NCBI GenBank assembly: GCA_000711775.1
Contig: ARYC01000304.1
Coordinates: 1 to 64,000 of the forward strand
Length of the DNA: 64,000 bases
Reading direction: 5' to 3'
DNA from: Oxytricha trifallax
Taxonomy: Eukaryota > Ciliophora > Spirotrichea > Sporadotrichida > Oxytrichidae
A program made the position numbers and the translations under genes. Shown one piece after another: positions 1-12,425 of this stretch (position 1 is the first letter of the stretch; every line of letters begins with the position of its first letter). The notes beneath the pieces are model-generated. The model made no database searches. It saw only the letters and a list, made by a program, of their open reading frames with translations, and was not told the DNA's origin.

Positions 1-3000
1 TCAAGCCAAGCTAAGAGAATTAACAAACAATAGAAAAAATCAAACATCAAGTTAGAAAGATAAAATTCAGAGAACTGCCACATGACTCTAAGCTTATGTT
101 TGTGTGAAATATTTTAAAAACTCGCTTATTAAACTCACTTAAAATACTAATATTTAAACATTAAACCCCTACATAAACCCTATTAAAACCCTAATAAAGT
201 ATGCACTAATAGTCTACTTTTATCAATCAAAAACTCAATCAAACTACTGAAAGGGTTTTGGGGTTTTGATTCACAACAATCACTTAGTGTCTATATTTGG
301 CAGCTAGCAATAAACATCTGGGAATAATAACCAGTAAACTTCACAAACCCTCTAGAACATATTGAATTCTTAGAACAGCAATCACATTAAAGTGTCGAAG
401 ATCAAGCCAAATAAGAACAACATCAAGGAGAAGGAGCAGTTGTATGAGGATGCGATTAAGCTGAAGATATAGTCCAATTCGTACAGGGAGGAAAACCTGA
501 AGCTGAAGACTAAAATCAAGATACTGGAGAATGAAATGTACAAGAAGGAGAGAGCGATGGAGGATTTCATTGCAAAGATGTCGATGAATTAAGCAATTGG
601 GGGAGTTCCCAGTAATATTGAAGGAATTAAAGCTATTTCAAATTGTGAATATATAAAATTAAAATTAAGAGAATGTTTTTTAATAAAATAATTTGAAATA
701 AGAGAGTATTATCATTATATGATTAATAAATTTAATTCGATTTACACTAAAAAATAACTTTTAAATTTTATAAAGATCTAATAAGTAAGGATGCTTACAA
801 CTTAAAATAAAAAAAAATAAGATAACATTTTATTATATCATTTTTGAAGCCATCTTAATAATTATAAAATTTATTTTATCAAACATTCCTTGACTATGCA
901 CAATAATGGAGGTGTGAGTGCTCACTAGACAGGTACTATGTTTTACTAACCAGTCCCTAGTAACAGCAAGCATCAAATGCCCGCAAACATAAACGGAGTA
1001 ACTTCAAACTCAATTCCCCAACCCCAAAACCTTACTGCCAACAATAATATGCTACTCCCACTAAGTAACAACTTCATAGGTGGTTAAACCGCTTCTTCAA
1101 CTTAGAAATTCCAATCTGACACTTTCCTCGTAATGTCTCTGAAGAAACAACTCAAAGATTAAAAGTAGGAAACTTTGAAAAGAGATGAAGAGCTGGACAT
1201 GCTCAAGAAAAACATCAAAACTACTCAGAAAGTAGAGGTTGATATAGAACTGAAGACTTACTAAGATGAACTCACTCGCATGAGATTCTTAATGGAGGAA
1301 CTCATGCGAGAGGGCCCAAATCACCCAATTTACCAAAAACAAGCAATAGATAAGATTCGCATGCTGGAAAGTCAGATCTAATAGCAAGATTTTATGATGA
1401 ATTAGATGCGCCAAGATAACACAAATCTCGCTAATTTACTCAGGTAGAGAGAAGAAGAGACTAATAAGAAGAAAGAAGAGAAGGAGAAGAAAGTTGAGAT
1501 TAAAAGTGAACTGACGAAAGTGAAGAAAACACTGAGAGATAAGGAGAAGGAAATTGTGAAACTTAAGCAAGACATTAATAATCTTAGAAGATAAGTATCA
1601 GTAAATGGTTAATAAGCAAGTGAGCATTCTTCAAATATCACTGGTTCTAATACCCAAAGATCAATTTATGGATGAAGCAAATAATAAAAATTTTATAAAC
1701 GAATGATAACTTCAATATTAGTAGAAATTTAACATTTTGATAATTAGGAAAATTTCCATTTCAATTCTTCTTTTTTTTCTATTTTACTCATTGAGCTTTA
1801 ATAACATCAGCACAAACAAAACCACAGAGAAAGACACGACAGCAATCTCCCAAACATCCAACAACGCAAACACATAAAACGCCTCTAAAGACACCACTGA
1901 ACTAAAAACTCTTCAGAAGAAATATAGAGATGTCCTGGCTGACATGAAAACTAAGAAAGATAAAATAGATGAGCAGGATTAAGTTATTAAGAAACTGCAA
2001 GAGAGACTTCAGGGTAAAATTGATGAACTGACTGCAGATTAGAAGAAAATTAAGATATTGTAAGATGAGATTGAAGGATTCAAGAAAGATAAGTAATCTA
2101 AGGAGGTGACTGAGAAAAAAGTGAAAGAAATTCAGATTAACTTAAAGAAAGAACTAGAATTCATGGTGACGAAAGCCAGACATGAAGGCGTTAAATATGA
2201 ATAGCTGATGAAAGAAGTACGCAAACAAATGCCAATAAAGCTCTTAGACCAGACTATAAAAAGTCAATGTTTATATAGATTTTTAGGATATTTGTAAGGA
2301 CCTAGCTCATGATCAACTCCTGAATTTGATAAAACCTTATTCTCTCCTAACAACCTTACAATACAATCTTTACCAGCAATTCTTACAAGAAAAATTTCCA
2401 ACTATCAAAACAGCATTAGCTGAAGCATGTGATTTAGAATTACATGAAGAAGGTGATGATTTCATAAAATTCTCAGAATTTGAGGATGCTTTAGAGTCAA
2501 TCGATGTAAAATTAGAAGCAGATCTTCTTGACTATCTCAAAGTTCAATTCTTCACATAAGTTACCAGAAAGGGGTTTGAGGGTGAAATCGGGTTCTTGTT
2601 CAAGAAATTGTTTGCAGAGTTGGAGAATTAGAATAATCTAGGTGGGGATAATTTGAACAATTTGAGTTCTTAGGTTTAAAGAATACAATCGGCAAAGAGC
2701 AGTAAACGTGCAAGGCCATAAACAGCAAAGAGCAACAAGAGCTTGCATTAATCGAATGATGATTGTTATTAGAATTACTGATTCATAGATTTACTAATTC
2801 TTCTATTTTGGTAGTAATAAGTATAATAGAAATCTTCAAATGACTTGAAACAGATAGAAGAGGAAGACGTAGACGATAAAGAAGAGCACGATAATAACAT
2901 AGATGACTACCAAGATGATTTTGAAGATTAAGTTCCAGGCTCCACTAAACATAAATCGGTAAAATCAAAGAAATCTAAACCTTAGTCAGCAGTAACTGAA

Positions 3001-5371
3001 CCAGCACTAAAATAAGCTCAATAGAAGCAATTACCAGAAAAGATTGTGAATCAGAAGGAAGATGACAAAGAACCAGTTAAATCAGTGATAAAAAAGCAAT
3101 AATCCTTGAAGAAACATGACGATCACGCACAGCCACTATAAACTGACTTAGATCACATGAAAGATGATTTGTTAGCATCATAGAAGAAGAAAAAGAAGAC
3201 TTCTAGGTCTATTGATGGAGGCAGTCCCACTGAAAAAGGGTTTAGTGAAGTAAAGAGTGAACCTGATGGTGAGAGAAAAGAGACCAATGGAGATTTACCA
3301 GAAGAGACTTCGGAGATCAAGAGATTCATGGATGAGGAAGAAATGCTCGATATAGCAGAGCATTAAGTATTTTAAAATCCAGCAAAACCTATTATTACAA
3401 CACATTAAACAAGAATAGTAAATTTAAATGATGCAAATTTAATTAAGTTTTATGTATGGTTTTAGTCTATAATTGCTTCATTCGTGTAGCAGAGATGCTT
3501 CTAGAGAAGAGCAAAACAGCTAGATCAGTCTTCACGAAATACTCAGTCCCTGAATAATTCCCCGATGGCACAATCCTCGAGCTAATGTCTCCAATTGCTT
3601 TCCTTGAGGGTGTCAAAGAAGCAGGAATGGATGAACTCTCAGAGATGGAAGCAGCTTGTTTGCTGAGAGTGCTGGCTAAACCAGAACTTGACAACGCTAT
3701 TATCCTGAATGAATTCATAATGATCATGGAGAACTTTGGAGTAATGGATGCGTTCGAGGATGATGACGATGATGATGACTATATTAGGTCGGAGGATGAT
3801 ACTATTATCACTGATACAGGTAGTAGATCTCAACTTAAAGATCAAGAAGACAATAATAAGCAAGAAGCAGATGATGACAATAAAGACAAGAATGAGGAAG
3901 ATAAATCTCCCAGTAAAGCAGTTGGAAAAGATGCTCAGAAACCTAAAAAGAAGAAGAAAATACAGATAAATTTTGACCTCCTAGAAGAAAAAGGACTGAA
4001 AATCCTTAGGAAACTTGCGAGATTTTTACTAGAAAGATATCTGCATCCAAGAGAATTTTTTGGACCTGCAATTTACAAATAACTTGTGAAGACCAAGAAA
4101 CGTGAGAATAATGTTGATATTTTACAGACTAAGGATTTCTATCTGAGACTGAAGATTGCAGGAGTCCGTAAAACTGTGAAAGAAATTGATAATCTGAATA
4201 AATTCCTGTGTTTAGACGCCAAATTCCCCAATTTAATGCAAGTCAAGAAGGTTATAAAGTCGCTGGAGGAGGTTGCATAGGGTGAATAAATAAAGTTGCA
4301 TGAGGAAATGATGAAAAAGCAGGAGGAAATGATGATGAAGAGTGGAGGAACTATAGTAGAAGAAGCCAAGGAGGAAGAAGAGGATGATGATGAAGATGAT
4401 ATCGGAGAGGATGAGAAGAAAATGAGGAAAGCCTTGGCTGCTGAGGGCAAGAAACTTGGAAATAACTCAGATTTGATTAGAGAGACTGGACTGAACAGTT
4501 TAATGCCTCATTCTTCACTTACTGGTGGACCTGCTGGTGGCTATGATTTATATCCCAACACTTTTTATATTTAATCCTTATATAGCATGAGTGGGATGAG
4601 TGGGTATGACTATGCTATGATGCGTGGAGGTGGTGGTATGAGTGGCCCACCTTCTAAAATTTAAATGTTGATGGGTTTCAATCACTTAAATACTATTGAA
4701 GAAGAAAAGCATGAAACCTAAAATTCTGCATAAGCTTTAATTACCACGTTTTTATGACCAAATATTTACAATTAATGCCTCCTCAATAATAATACCAATC
4801 GTATTTTGTTTACTTCAGAGATGGTGACGAAAGCACACATAGAAACGATTAAAGTAACTTCATAGGAAAAGGTTCCCGAATATTAGACGAACTTGATCAA
4901 AGCCACAGCAGTAAAGTATCCCCTGCAAGAGCTGACCACCCTAAATATGACTTCAAAGAACTATAAAATTAGAATGCCTTACATGATGAAGAAGAGGACA
5001 ACTACAACGAAGATGAAGAAGAAGGCGTGAATGATGATAAAGATGTTGAGGAAGAGGAATATGAAATGGATGATGACGATGACATTGAAGAGGATAAGCA
5101 AGATAAATCTATCAAAGACATGAAGAGTGTGGAGAGTGATCATGATGAAGAGGAGGATATTGCTGATAACTATTAATCTGAAGTCAAACCTAAGAGTGAT
5201 GACGTTGTAAATGATCAAAACAATGATGATGAATCATTAGATGATAAAGAAGAAGTAAAAACATAAAATAACAATAAACTAAGCAATCAAACATTGAATA
5301 AACCTGATGAAGATGATAAAGAGGAGGAAGTAGAAGATAATTACGAGGAAGAGAGTGACTATGAAATATGA
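1..5371 (+). CDS. Large coiled-coil/acidic protein, interrupted by at least six IESs, 5' end outside window
   Basis: Unrecognised protein read with TAA/TAG as Gln. The frame runs from the window edge to TGA at 5369-5371 once six pointer-flanked IESs are removed (84-387, 637-897, 1641-1809, 2760-2843, 3361-3494, 4742-4776). Order of regions: Lys/Glu-rich coiled coil (about 388-636), Asn/Gln linker, two further long coiled coils (about 1120-1600 and 1880-2200), an EF-hand-like helical region (2300-2640), charged linker, a second helical region (3495-3740), Asp-rich stretch, and a Glu/Asp-rich C-terminus. A +1 frame step near 2215-2250 fits either a 31-nt GT-AG intron (GTACGC...TTAG) or an IES with pointer AAAG. 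The pattern of coiled coils resembles axonemal/basal-body scaffold proteins; an IQCE-like relative is only a guess. No start codon is visible; the N-terminus lies upstream. Confidence 0.75.
84..387. other. IES, 304 bp, pointer CACAT
   Basis: CACAT occurs at 79-83 and 383-387 in the same codon phase; removal joins two coding stretches. It carries C4A4/G4T4-like telomeric words (see the repeat at 253-268). Confidence 0.75.
253..268 (+). repeat. G4T4-type telomere-like repeat inside an IES
   Basis: GGGTTTTGGGGTTTTG lies inside the 304-bp IES, with degenerate AAACCC/AAAACCCT words at 160-200 in opposite sense. Spirotrich telomeres are G4T4/C4A4, and telomere-bearing (TBE) transposon ends carry such repeats. 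It could be a decayed transposon end; no transposase is visible. Confidence 0.45.
637..897. other. IES, 261 bp, pointer CTAT
   Basis: CTAT at 633-636 and 894-897, same codon phase; the interval has TGA in the coding frame and is very AT-rich. Confidence 0.65.
1641..1809. other. IES, 169 bp, pointer ATCA
   Basis: ATCA at 1637-1640 and 1806-1809; removal bypasses the TGA near 1671 and keeps the frame. Confidence 0.6.
2760..2843. other. IES, 84 bp, pointer AATGA
   Basis: AATGA at 2755-2759 and 2839-2843 in the same phase; removal bypasses an in-frame TGA at about 2777. Confidence 0.65.
3361..3494. other. IES, 134 bp, pointer TAGCAGAG
   Basis: An 8-bp direct repeat TAGCAGAG at 3353-3360 and 3487-3494. 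Excision joins two clearly coding helices in frame. Confidence 0.85.
4742..4776. other. IES, 35 bp, pointer TTAAT
   Basis: TTAAT at 4737-4741 and 4772-4776; excision removes a TGA and restores frame into the acidic tail. Confidence 0.7.
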
Positions 5372-5728
5372 TAAAACACTCAAAAGAAAATGTCAGATTA
5401 CATACATAAATTTTATTACACTTTGTACATTTAAAGTTTTCATTCCTATATGTGAGAATTATCTATAAACTAATGGGAAAACTATCATAAATTCATCGTA
5501 ACTTAAATAAAGACTGATTGTTTTTTATAAATGAAATAATGTTAATGTGGGTTTTGAGTGGGGTATTTAAATTTGAAAGTAATTGATCTATATAATAATA
5601 TAATTATGAGTGTAAAAATGCCTTATAAGAATTCGCAAGATTCTTAAAAATATCCCATTGAAACAATGCGGACAATAAAATAGAAAAATAAAGTAAATTG
5701 TAATAACTATAAGAGTTAAAGCTCTTAA

Positions 5729-7508
5729 ATGAGCAAAATCCTCCTTCTAGCCACTATTAAAAATGCAAGGTTTAATCATTGTACTTTTAACATTAAATGA
5801 CTAGTTTTTATTATTAAGGCAATATTGGAATGACCATGATGATGCAGCAAAATACAGTGGCAGCTCAAGTGAAAGTTGTTTCGCCTGTTCCTATGAATGT
5901 TACCGAGAATATGCTGTACCAAGGCAACAAACTTGATTAGAGATCCTTCAATTTCTACAGATTCAATCACATAATTATTGTTTTTTAATGCCAATCTTTC
6001 AAATTAAAGTTGAGCATATTCAATAATTCTCAATTTTATTTGTTTTAAAATGTAGGAAACAAATCACAAGCTTAATTAAGCAACACCTAATTGTATTTCA
6101 GAGTAGACAGCGAAGACTCTTTCTCAGATCCAGAGATCTTCATCTCCAAGGTAAGTAATTAATTATAAGATTTATCACATGAACCCACGATCAACATTGG
6201 AAAGTGATTAATACTGCATGAGAGCAGGGCAAAATATTTGTTTTATGAAAAATGGCCAAGTTTTTGCCAATGATACTGTCTTTTTCACAGTTAGATGTAT
6301 CAATCAATGTCAGTATAGTCTTAGAGTTGCCTTTGCCCCCATATTAATATATAAAATTTAGACTATGATTAGTGAAATCGAGGGAATTTAAAATAGTGTC
6401 TAGGAATAGCCAATGTGACTGATGGTACAAATTTGAAATAAGTGATGGATGGAAGGTCTGCGGCAGTTTTCTAATTTTCTATTCCTGAAATTTCATATGA
6501 CGGTCTGACCTAATCTATTTATAACTTTCACTAAGCAATTGAGTTTTTTATTTAAGATTTTATAGTTCATAGCTGAGACCCTTTCACAAAGCAACCCCTT
6601 AGACATAATGTTTTCAATAACTAATGACCTCTCATTAACAGAGGAGAAGCACCTCGACGTTGTGACTGAGAATGGCAAAGCCATGAAGTTCACATCTGAT
6701 GACTATGGTTGGTGCACAAGTTGCTAGGTATATTTCATAGTTAGTGCCAGAGTCCCAGGAGTATATCAAATTTCCACAAAAACTTCTGCTAGAAAAGAAA
6801 TGATCCCAGAGCAATAAAGTGTAGCTAGAGTTGTCAATTAATTTGAAAGAGAGTGCTTCACCTAAACCAGTAGATATCAAATTTTAAAATTAAAATGAAA
6901 ATTTATTTCGTAATAGTTTTACAATATCCTGAAAGCTACAAATGATGTTATTTTTACCATTATACAAAACCAGGGAGACCTCGATCTATCTTTAGTCTTA
7001 AGAAATCCATTGAACACTTCTCAAGAAATAAATCTTTTGAACTCCGAAGTCTACACTTAAAGAGGGCTTATAAGTAAAGCTTCAGATCGCCTAAAATTAG
7101 GTTTCCAAACTGGCTTAATCTACTTATGTGCAAACCCATACACAGACTCTATGTTCCAGATCTTTGCCTCTCAATAGTTCCAACTTTAGAGATTCGACGC
7201 TTAAGATGACACTTTATATTCCCTTACTCTTGACGCTTAGGACTACGTCTACTTTAGATACAATTCTGCATAACTAACTACTACCAGGCAAATTCAAGTT
7301 CAAGTTTCAAACTTTGTAACAAACAACTCAACCACTGTTCCAAGAATGTACTATAGAGTTTGCGTCTCTCCTAACCCAGAGGAATGCTTCTTATCTGACT
7401 CCATGGCTAGAGGATTCTGGGATGGAGATGTCATCCTGACCGAGATATTTAATACTACAAACTAAACCAATACCAAAGTCGGCCTTATTAATCACAATCC
7501 ATCTGTTT
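5729..7508 (+). CDS. Scrambled secreted glycoprotein, block 1 of 3 (N-terminus)
   Basis: Start ATG at 5729 gives a hydrophobic signal peptide (about 24 residues, ending in an Ala-Gln pair) once an IES with pointer TATT (5759-5826) is removed. The rest is a chain of cysteine-poor beta-rich modules with many N-glycosylation sequons, resembling ciliate extracellular proteins with pre-peptidase C-terminal (PPC)-like domains; this family assignment is from pattern only. Further IESs: 5962-6102 (pointer CAGA) and about 6338-6411 (pointer GCC), plus less resolved breaks near 6150, 6540 and 6890. The block ends at pointer AATCCATCTGTTT (7496-7508). The same 13 bp occurs inverted at 12088-12100, where the protein continues on the other strand in the same codon phase. 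Confidence 0.8.
5759..5826. other. IES, 68 bp, pointer TATT, splits the signal peptide
   Basis: TATT at 5755-5758 and 5823-5826, same codon phase. Removal builds a continuous hydrophobic signal peptide. Confidence 0.65.
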
Positions 7509-7577
7509 TCTCTTATTTATTGAATTTATGAGTAGAAATCTATTTTAAATTCTATTATTCTAATTATGTATATTTAA

Positions 7578-7755
7578 GATAAGCTATAATGTCACTTAAT
7601 TGACAGGAAAAATAGTAATATAGCAACCACCAATATTTAAGCAAGATCAAAATTCTGTAGTCATTTAAGAATCACTTAGTTTATAAGCAGAAATTTCGAA
7701 GAATTTTTAAGAATCGAAAAGCTTTTTAAAGAAAATATTCATGCATACTAAATGA
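7578..7755 (+). CDS. Scrambled secreted glycoprotein, block 3 of 3 (C-terminus)
   Basis: The 13-bp pointer GATAAGCTATAAT at 7578-7590 matches, inverted, 8048-8060 at the end of the minus-strand block. Joining continues the frame for about 55 codons of Gln/Ser/Lys-rich tail to TGA at 7753-7755. There is no membrane anchor, consistent with a secreted or matrix protein. Between 7509 and 7577 there is only spacer. Confidence 0.8.
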
Positions 7756-8047
7756 AAAATTTTAAGAGCTGAACTAATTATCTAAATAATGAAGTTTTAA
7801 TTTAAACTTTAGACAGAACTTTATGTATGAATGAGTAAATTCATGTCTATATTTTATATCAAATAAATACCTCGATCAAATTTTAATCCTTAACATTAGA
7901 TTTCATTAAATATATTTAATTTCTTATGGGTTCATGACAGTCTATTATTTTTAGATAAAAATAGTTTGAAAGTCTTACCTTGGAGATTAAAAAATTAAAT
8001 TTATGATAAAATTTCTTATCAATTCTTTATTTATATAACTTATCTTT
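7756..8047. other. Spacer between block 3 and inverted block 2
   Basis: AT-rich, no ORF or repeat recognised; probably eliminated germline DNA. Confidence 0.5.
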
Positions 8048-11000
8048 ATTATAGCTTATCTCGTATTAAGCTCTAGGCAAATCAGAGAGTCCATAATTAT
8101 TCCAATATAGCGCGATAGTATAATAAGTCTAGTTGACTACGGAAACATTTTAGTAGACTGTTACATTTCTAGTCATATTTACGAAGGTTGTTTGATTTTA
8201 CAGAGTAGTTTTTGTTTCATTTTTACCTGAAGTTTTGTTGAATATGGTAGTTGTGACGTTAACTTAAACAGTTTGGGTTTGAGTGTAATTTTACTGAACT
8301 ATACTTGAAATATTTAGAGTTCTGTTGGTTGCAGAAACGTTGAATGCGAAAGTGTAAGCCTTTTACTGAACTTGGTAGAAGTTTTATTCTTGAGAGAAAG
8401 TGCTCTAGTTAATACTGGGGTATGAAAGCTAATTGAGGTTTACTGATTAATTCAAGATATCATTTCTTTACACGTAAATGTTTGGCATGTAGCCAGGAGT
8501 GAGAGGAGTGACTGTCAAAGTAATAGTTGAATTGTTTGGAATTGAAGGTGGGATGTAATAGAAATACTTAATGAAATCTTCAGGTGTCTCCATTTAATCC
8601 AAAATTGATTGGCTTTCCTTCAAAAGTGTCACACTTCTTCTTTGGTCTGCTCTTAAAGTTACATTGCATTTATCTTGATTTGCTACAACAGTCACATAGT
8701 AGAATTAACCAATTCTAAGATTTCTATCAGTCTATCTCATAACTAATTGTCTCTTACCTTTTCCAGTTGAATTCCAAAGTGAGTAATTTCCGTTATAGAG
8801 GTCAGGTTACAAACTTAGGTACACTGTAACATTGGTATTGTTCGTGTTGATCATAAAATTCAGTTGCTCTTTAGTTTCCACTAAGAACTTTCTTTGCATA
8901 TAGATGCTGGTCATAGGAAGAATTTACACAAGGTCTTGCCCAAGGTTTAGGTTTGGTACTTAATCTGAATTACTAAGGTCAGTCAAATTTGCAATAAATG
9001 TTGAGGTTGATTTTTCATTTGAGTTATTTTAGAAAACTGCCACATAAACCCAACAGAATGTGCACATTATAGTAAGCTTAGATTAATTTTACTTATATGA
9101 TTATTTTTATATTAATAATAGTTGAGTGTTGACATTAGAATTAATTCTTAGTACGAGGGATTATGATTTGTTCAAACTTTATGGTGAAATCTTAGAGAGT
9201 TGAGGAACTAAAGGAACAGTAAAGTATGAATTAGTGATTTGATGTTTGAAATAATTTCTACTTGCTAATGCATAGATTTACCCATCAAGAGACGTAATGT
9301 TAATTTAAAAATCCCTCAATCCATAATTGAAGAATCTTAAGAGTCTATAGTTTTGAGTGGGCTGCTTATTTCTTGCAAGAAGAGTGATGTTTTAGATTTA
9401 TTTCACTTTGAGATCTGTGAAGTTAAGGAACTAAGACTCAAATGCTTAAGGACCCCAGTTCATTAAAGTAAAGTTAGTATTTTATATTCTTGCTTTGATG
9501 GCAATTTGAACCAATATCCTTTCCCTTGTTGACTTAATAAATTATGAAAAAAAAATCTAAAGTTTGTCATTTTTTGTCAAAGTTTACTATCAGAAGAGAG
9601 AATGATCATATCGTTTCCGATTCTGTCTGCTTCATATTCGTATTAGTCTATTCTAGGTTGAGCAATATCAAAGACGTTAATAAAAACATCAACATCCTAA
9701 AGTCCACTGGATGGGGCAGCAGATACTAAATGTCTCCATGTAACGTTTCTGCTAGTTGCGTTCGTTGTATTGATAAGGAACCAATATTAATTCATAATGT
9801 TTTGATTTGAGATAAAACCTTAGGTTAAAGAGGTGTTTCCTATTCTATTCTTAGAGCCCAAGATGCGTAATTGATAATTAGTCGCAGACTAGTTGTTTGT
9901 GGAATTAATAAAAGGTAAGCAACATTTATACAATCTAATTGGGAACTTATTTTAATGATTGTTAATGACTCCAATAATAAGAATACATGAACTGTTAAAG
10001 AGACATCTAGAATTTAACAAAGGCTGTGATAACTCTAAAATTTCAACACTGTCATTGACTGTTCTCGAAATCAAATCGTATGAAGTTTGATTTGGGTAAG
10101 TCCAATTATAGTAAGCTAGGTGACCATTAGAAATAATTCTTGCAACTAAGAATGAATCATTGCTATCGAACTTTTTCATAACAATTGCTGAGTCTTTCAA
10201 ATCTCCCTTGATGAAAGGTGTGTAGGTATATTGACTACCTTTCCAATCAACTTTACTCAAGAGACTAGTATCCTCTTTAAAAAGACTTGGTACTTTCACA
10301 GTTCTGTTTAAGCTTTCAGTAAGTGTGATAGTCATTTTAAATGTGCAGAGTTCTTTGCATTAAACGGCAACATACAAAGTACAGTTTTCATTTCCTCCTT
10401 TAAGAGAATAGGATGCATTTCTGCATCTGAAGTTAGCATTTTCTCTCATGAACTTTGTCACAGTGATCTCTTGTTAATCGTTGTTGTCAACTGTGTTATA
10501 ATAAATAAAAATACTTATAATATTTCAATGCAATATACTGGCAAAATCATAAGTAGTATCATCAATTATATCGAACTATTAAAGAACTAAGGCTCCATTT
10601 TTCTACATCAAATAAGGTTTTCCTATTCCATTTTCCAATTTGAATTTGTAAGTCCCGTTTGTATCAAGCAATAAATGCTTGAATACGACATATGAGTAAT
10701 TAGCATATCCTTCATAAGTAGTTCCGAGTTGAGCATAGTCAATGAAGTTAGCTGTCTAGTTGACAGAGTAAACACCAAATCTGAAAGTTGCATTCAATAA
10801 AATGCTAAATGGATTGATTTTTATAGTAGAAATAGCTGAAACATTAGTCTAAGGTGGGTAAACTTGATTCATGATAGTAGTCCTATTAGTCTTGGTGAAA
10901 TCACATCTAATTCTAATCATGAAGATTGATTGGGCGTTAAAAGTCCACTGGTCTTGGGTGAGAGTTAAGCCCAATGAGTTATTGTTCCAAGATTAATTTC

Positions 11001-12100
11001 CATAAGTAACATTGAAATTTAATGTTCCGTTAGCAGTTATGGAATCCACTAAAGCACTGAAATGAAGAGGCCTATTCAAAGGACCCCAAGGATAGAAATA
11101 GTATATCATGTCAGTTGAATTAGATGTCAAGGCATACTATTTACGAGTGTTAACTTCCAATAAAGTCTTGAACACAGTTAAGTTTGTTGCATTAGCTGGG
11201 TAGGTGAAGTTGATAATTGGAAGCACTGGTTATTATAGAAATATTATCCGTTTTTATAAAAATACTAAATTACATAAATTCAACGGAAATTTAAGCAATA
11301 TATGGTAGTGTTAACTTATCCCGATGTGTTCTGAGTCGTATTTGTATTTATAGTAGTATTAGTTACATTTTTTGTAGTGTTAGTTGTGTTTGTGGTTTGC
11401 TTGGGGATGACTACATTTTTTGTAGCATTTTTAGTCGTATTGGTAATAGCAGGCTTAGTGCTATTAGTTGAATTTGTTGTGTTAGATGTTGAATTGTTTG
11501 TATTTGGCTGAATTATTACTATTGTTGAATCATTTTTGATTGGAGAAGGATTATTCAAAACATAATCTGCACTCACTCTTAATGTGTATAATATGCTTTA
11601 TATTTAATTCATATTAATTAAATTAGTGGAAAAGTATTATAAATCATTAAATATGATTTATTCTTACTATTATATTAAGTTCTCACAGCTCCAAAAACTG
11701 CCAAGTTGATTTTAAATGTTGATAAATCTTTACTAGTGACATTGTAGGCAATACTAGTCCATGGTGACAAAGTTCTAGATCTGATCTCATAGCTTGAAGG
11801 GGTGGGTAACTTACCTGAAGTTTATAAGTACAATTCAGCTTTACCATTGTAGGAAGTTAGGTTGAAATAGATCATAGTGATATTCCAGTTGCTCAATTAG
11901 AGTGGGGTAAATTATAGAGCGAATTAGCTTAGCTGATTTTAATTTATTTGATCTGAGAATTGCTGGCCGACCTAAAGTAGGATGGGATCTTAGTTTAAGA
12001 TAGCAGCTTTGAAAGTAATCTTTTGAGATCCAACTAAATCTTGGTTGAAGACTGAAATCAAATAGTAACATTGAGAGGGGAATGTGCAAACAGATGGATT
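8048..12100 (-). CDS. Scrambled secreted glycoprotein, block 2 of 3 (inverted middle)
   Basis: Minus-strand coding from 12100 down to 8048, entered from block 1 and left to block 3 through 13-bp pointers at both ends. It encodes several repeats of a beta-sandwich-like module with a Cys-x-x-(Tyr/Ile)-x-Ile-x-Val core, as in PPC-like domains. It is dense in Asn-x-Ser/Thr sequons, with an Asn/Thr-only linker at about 11320-11560. Internal IESs seen: 11577-11686 (pointer GTGAG) and 9910-9966 (pointer ATTAA); other breaks lie near 11220-11310, 10490-10540, 9540-9580 and 9060-9120. Its whole orientation is opposite to blocks 1 and 3, so development must invert about 4 kb. Confidence 0.8.
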
Positions 12101-12425
12101 TTAATTACATTCAACATCAAATAGTGGAAAGTTATAATATATTATTAGAGAAGGGAATAAAATCAATCTTGCTTACTCATTTCAATACCACTTGTTCTTT
12201 ATTTTCTTTTTCTATTGAAGGAATATTTAAAATTGGAAAATTAATTGAAATTAGGTATACAATAAATCAAAATACCTGCTGTTAATTTTTTACCAATTGG
12301 ATGATTTTGGCTCAGATGATTATATTATCATTAATATTTTACTGATCTAATTTATATATATTATTTTGATTGATTAGGTGCTTAAAAAATCTGACCTAAT
12401 ACCATCCAATTAAAGTCAAATTAGT

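Noticed and set aside
3748..3969. Basic Met/Lys-rich frame overlapping the acidic region of the first gene
   Set aside because: Frame-shadow of the Asp-rich coding stretch.
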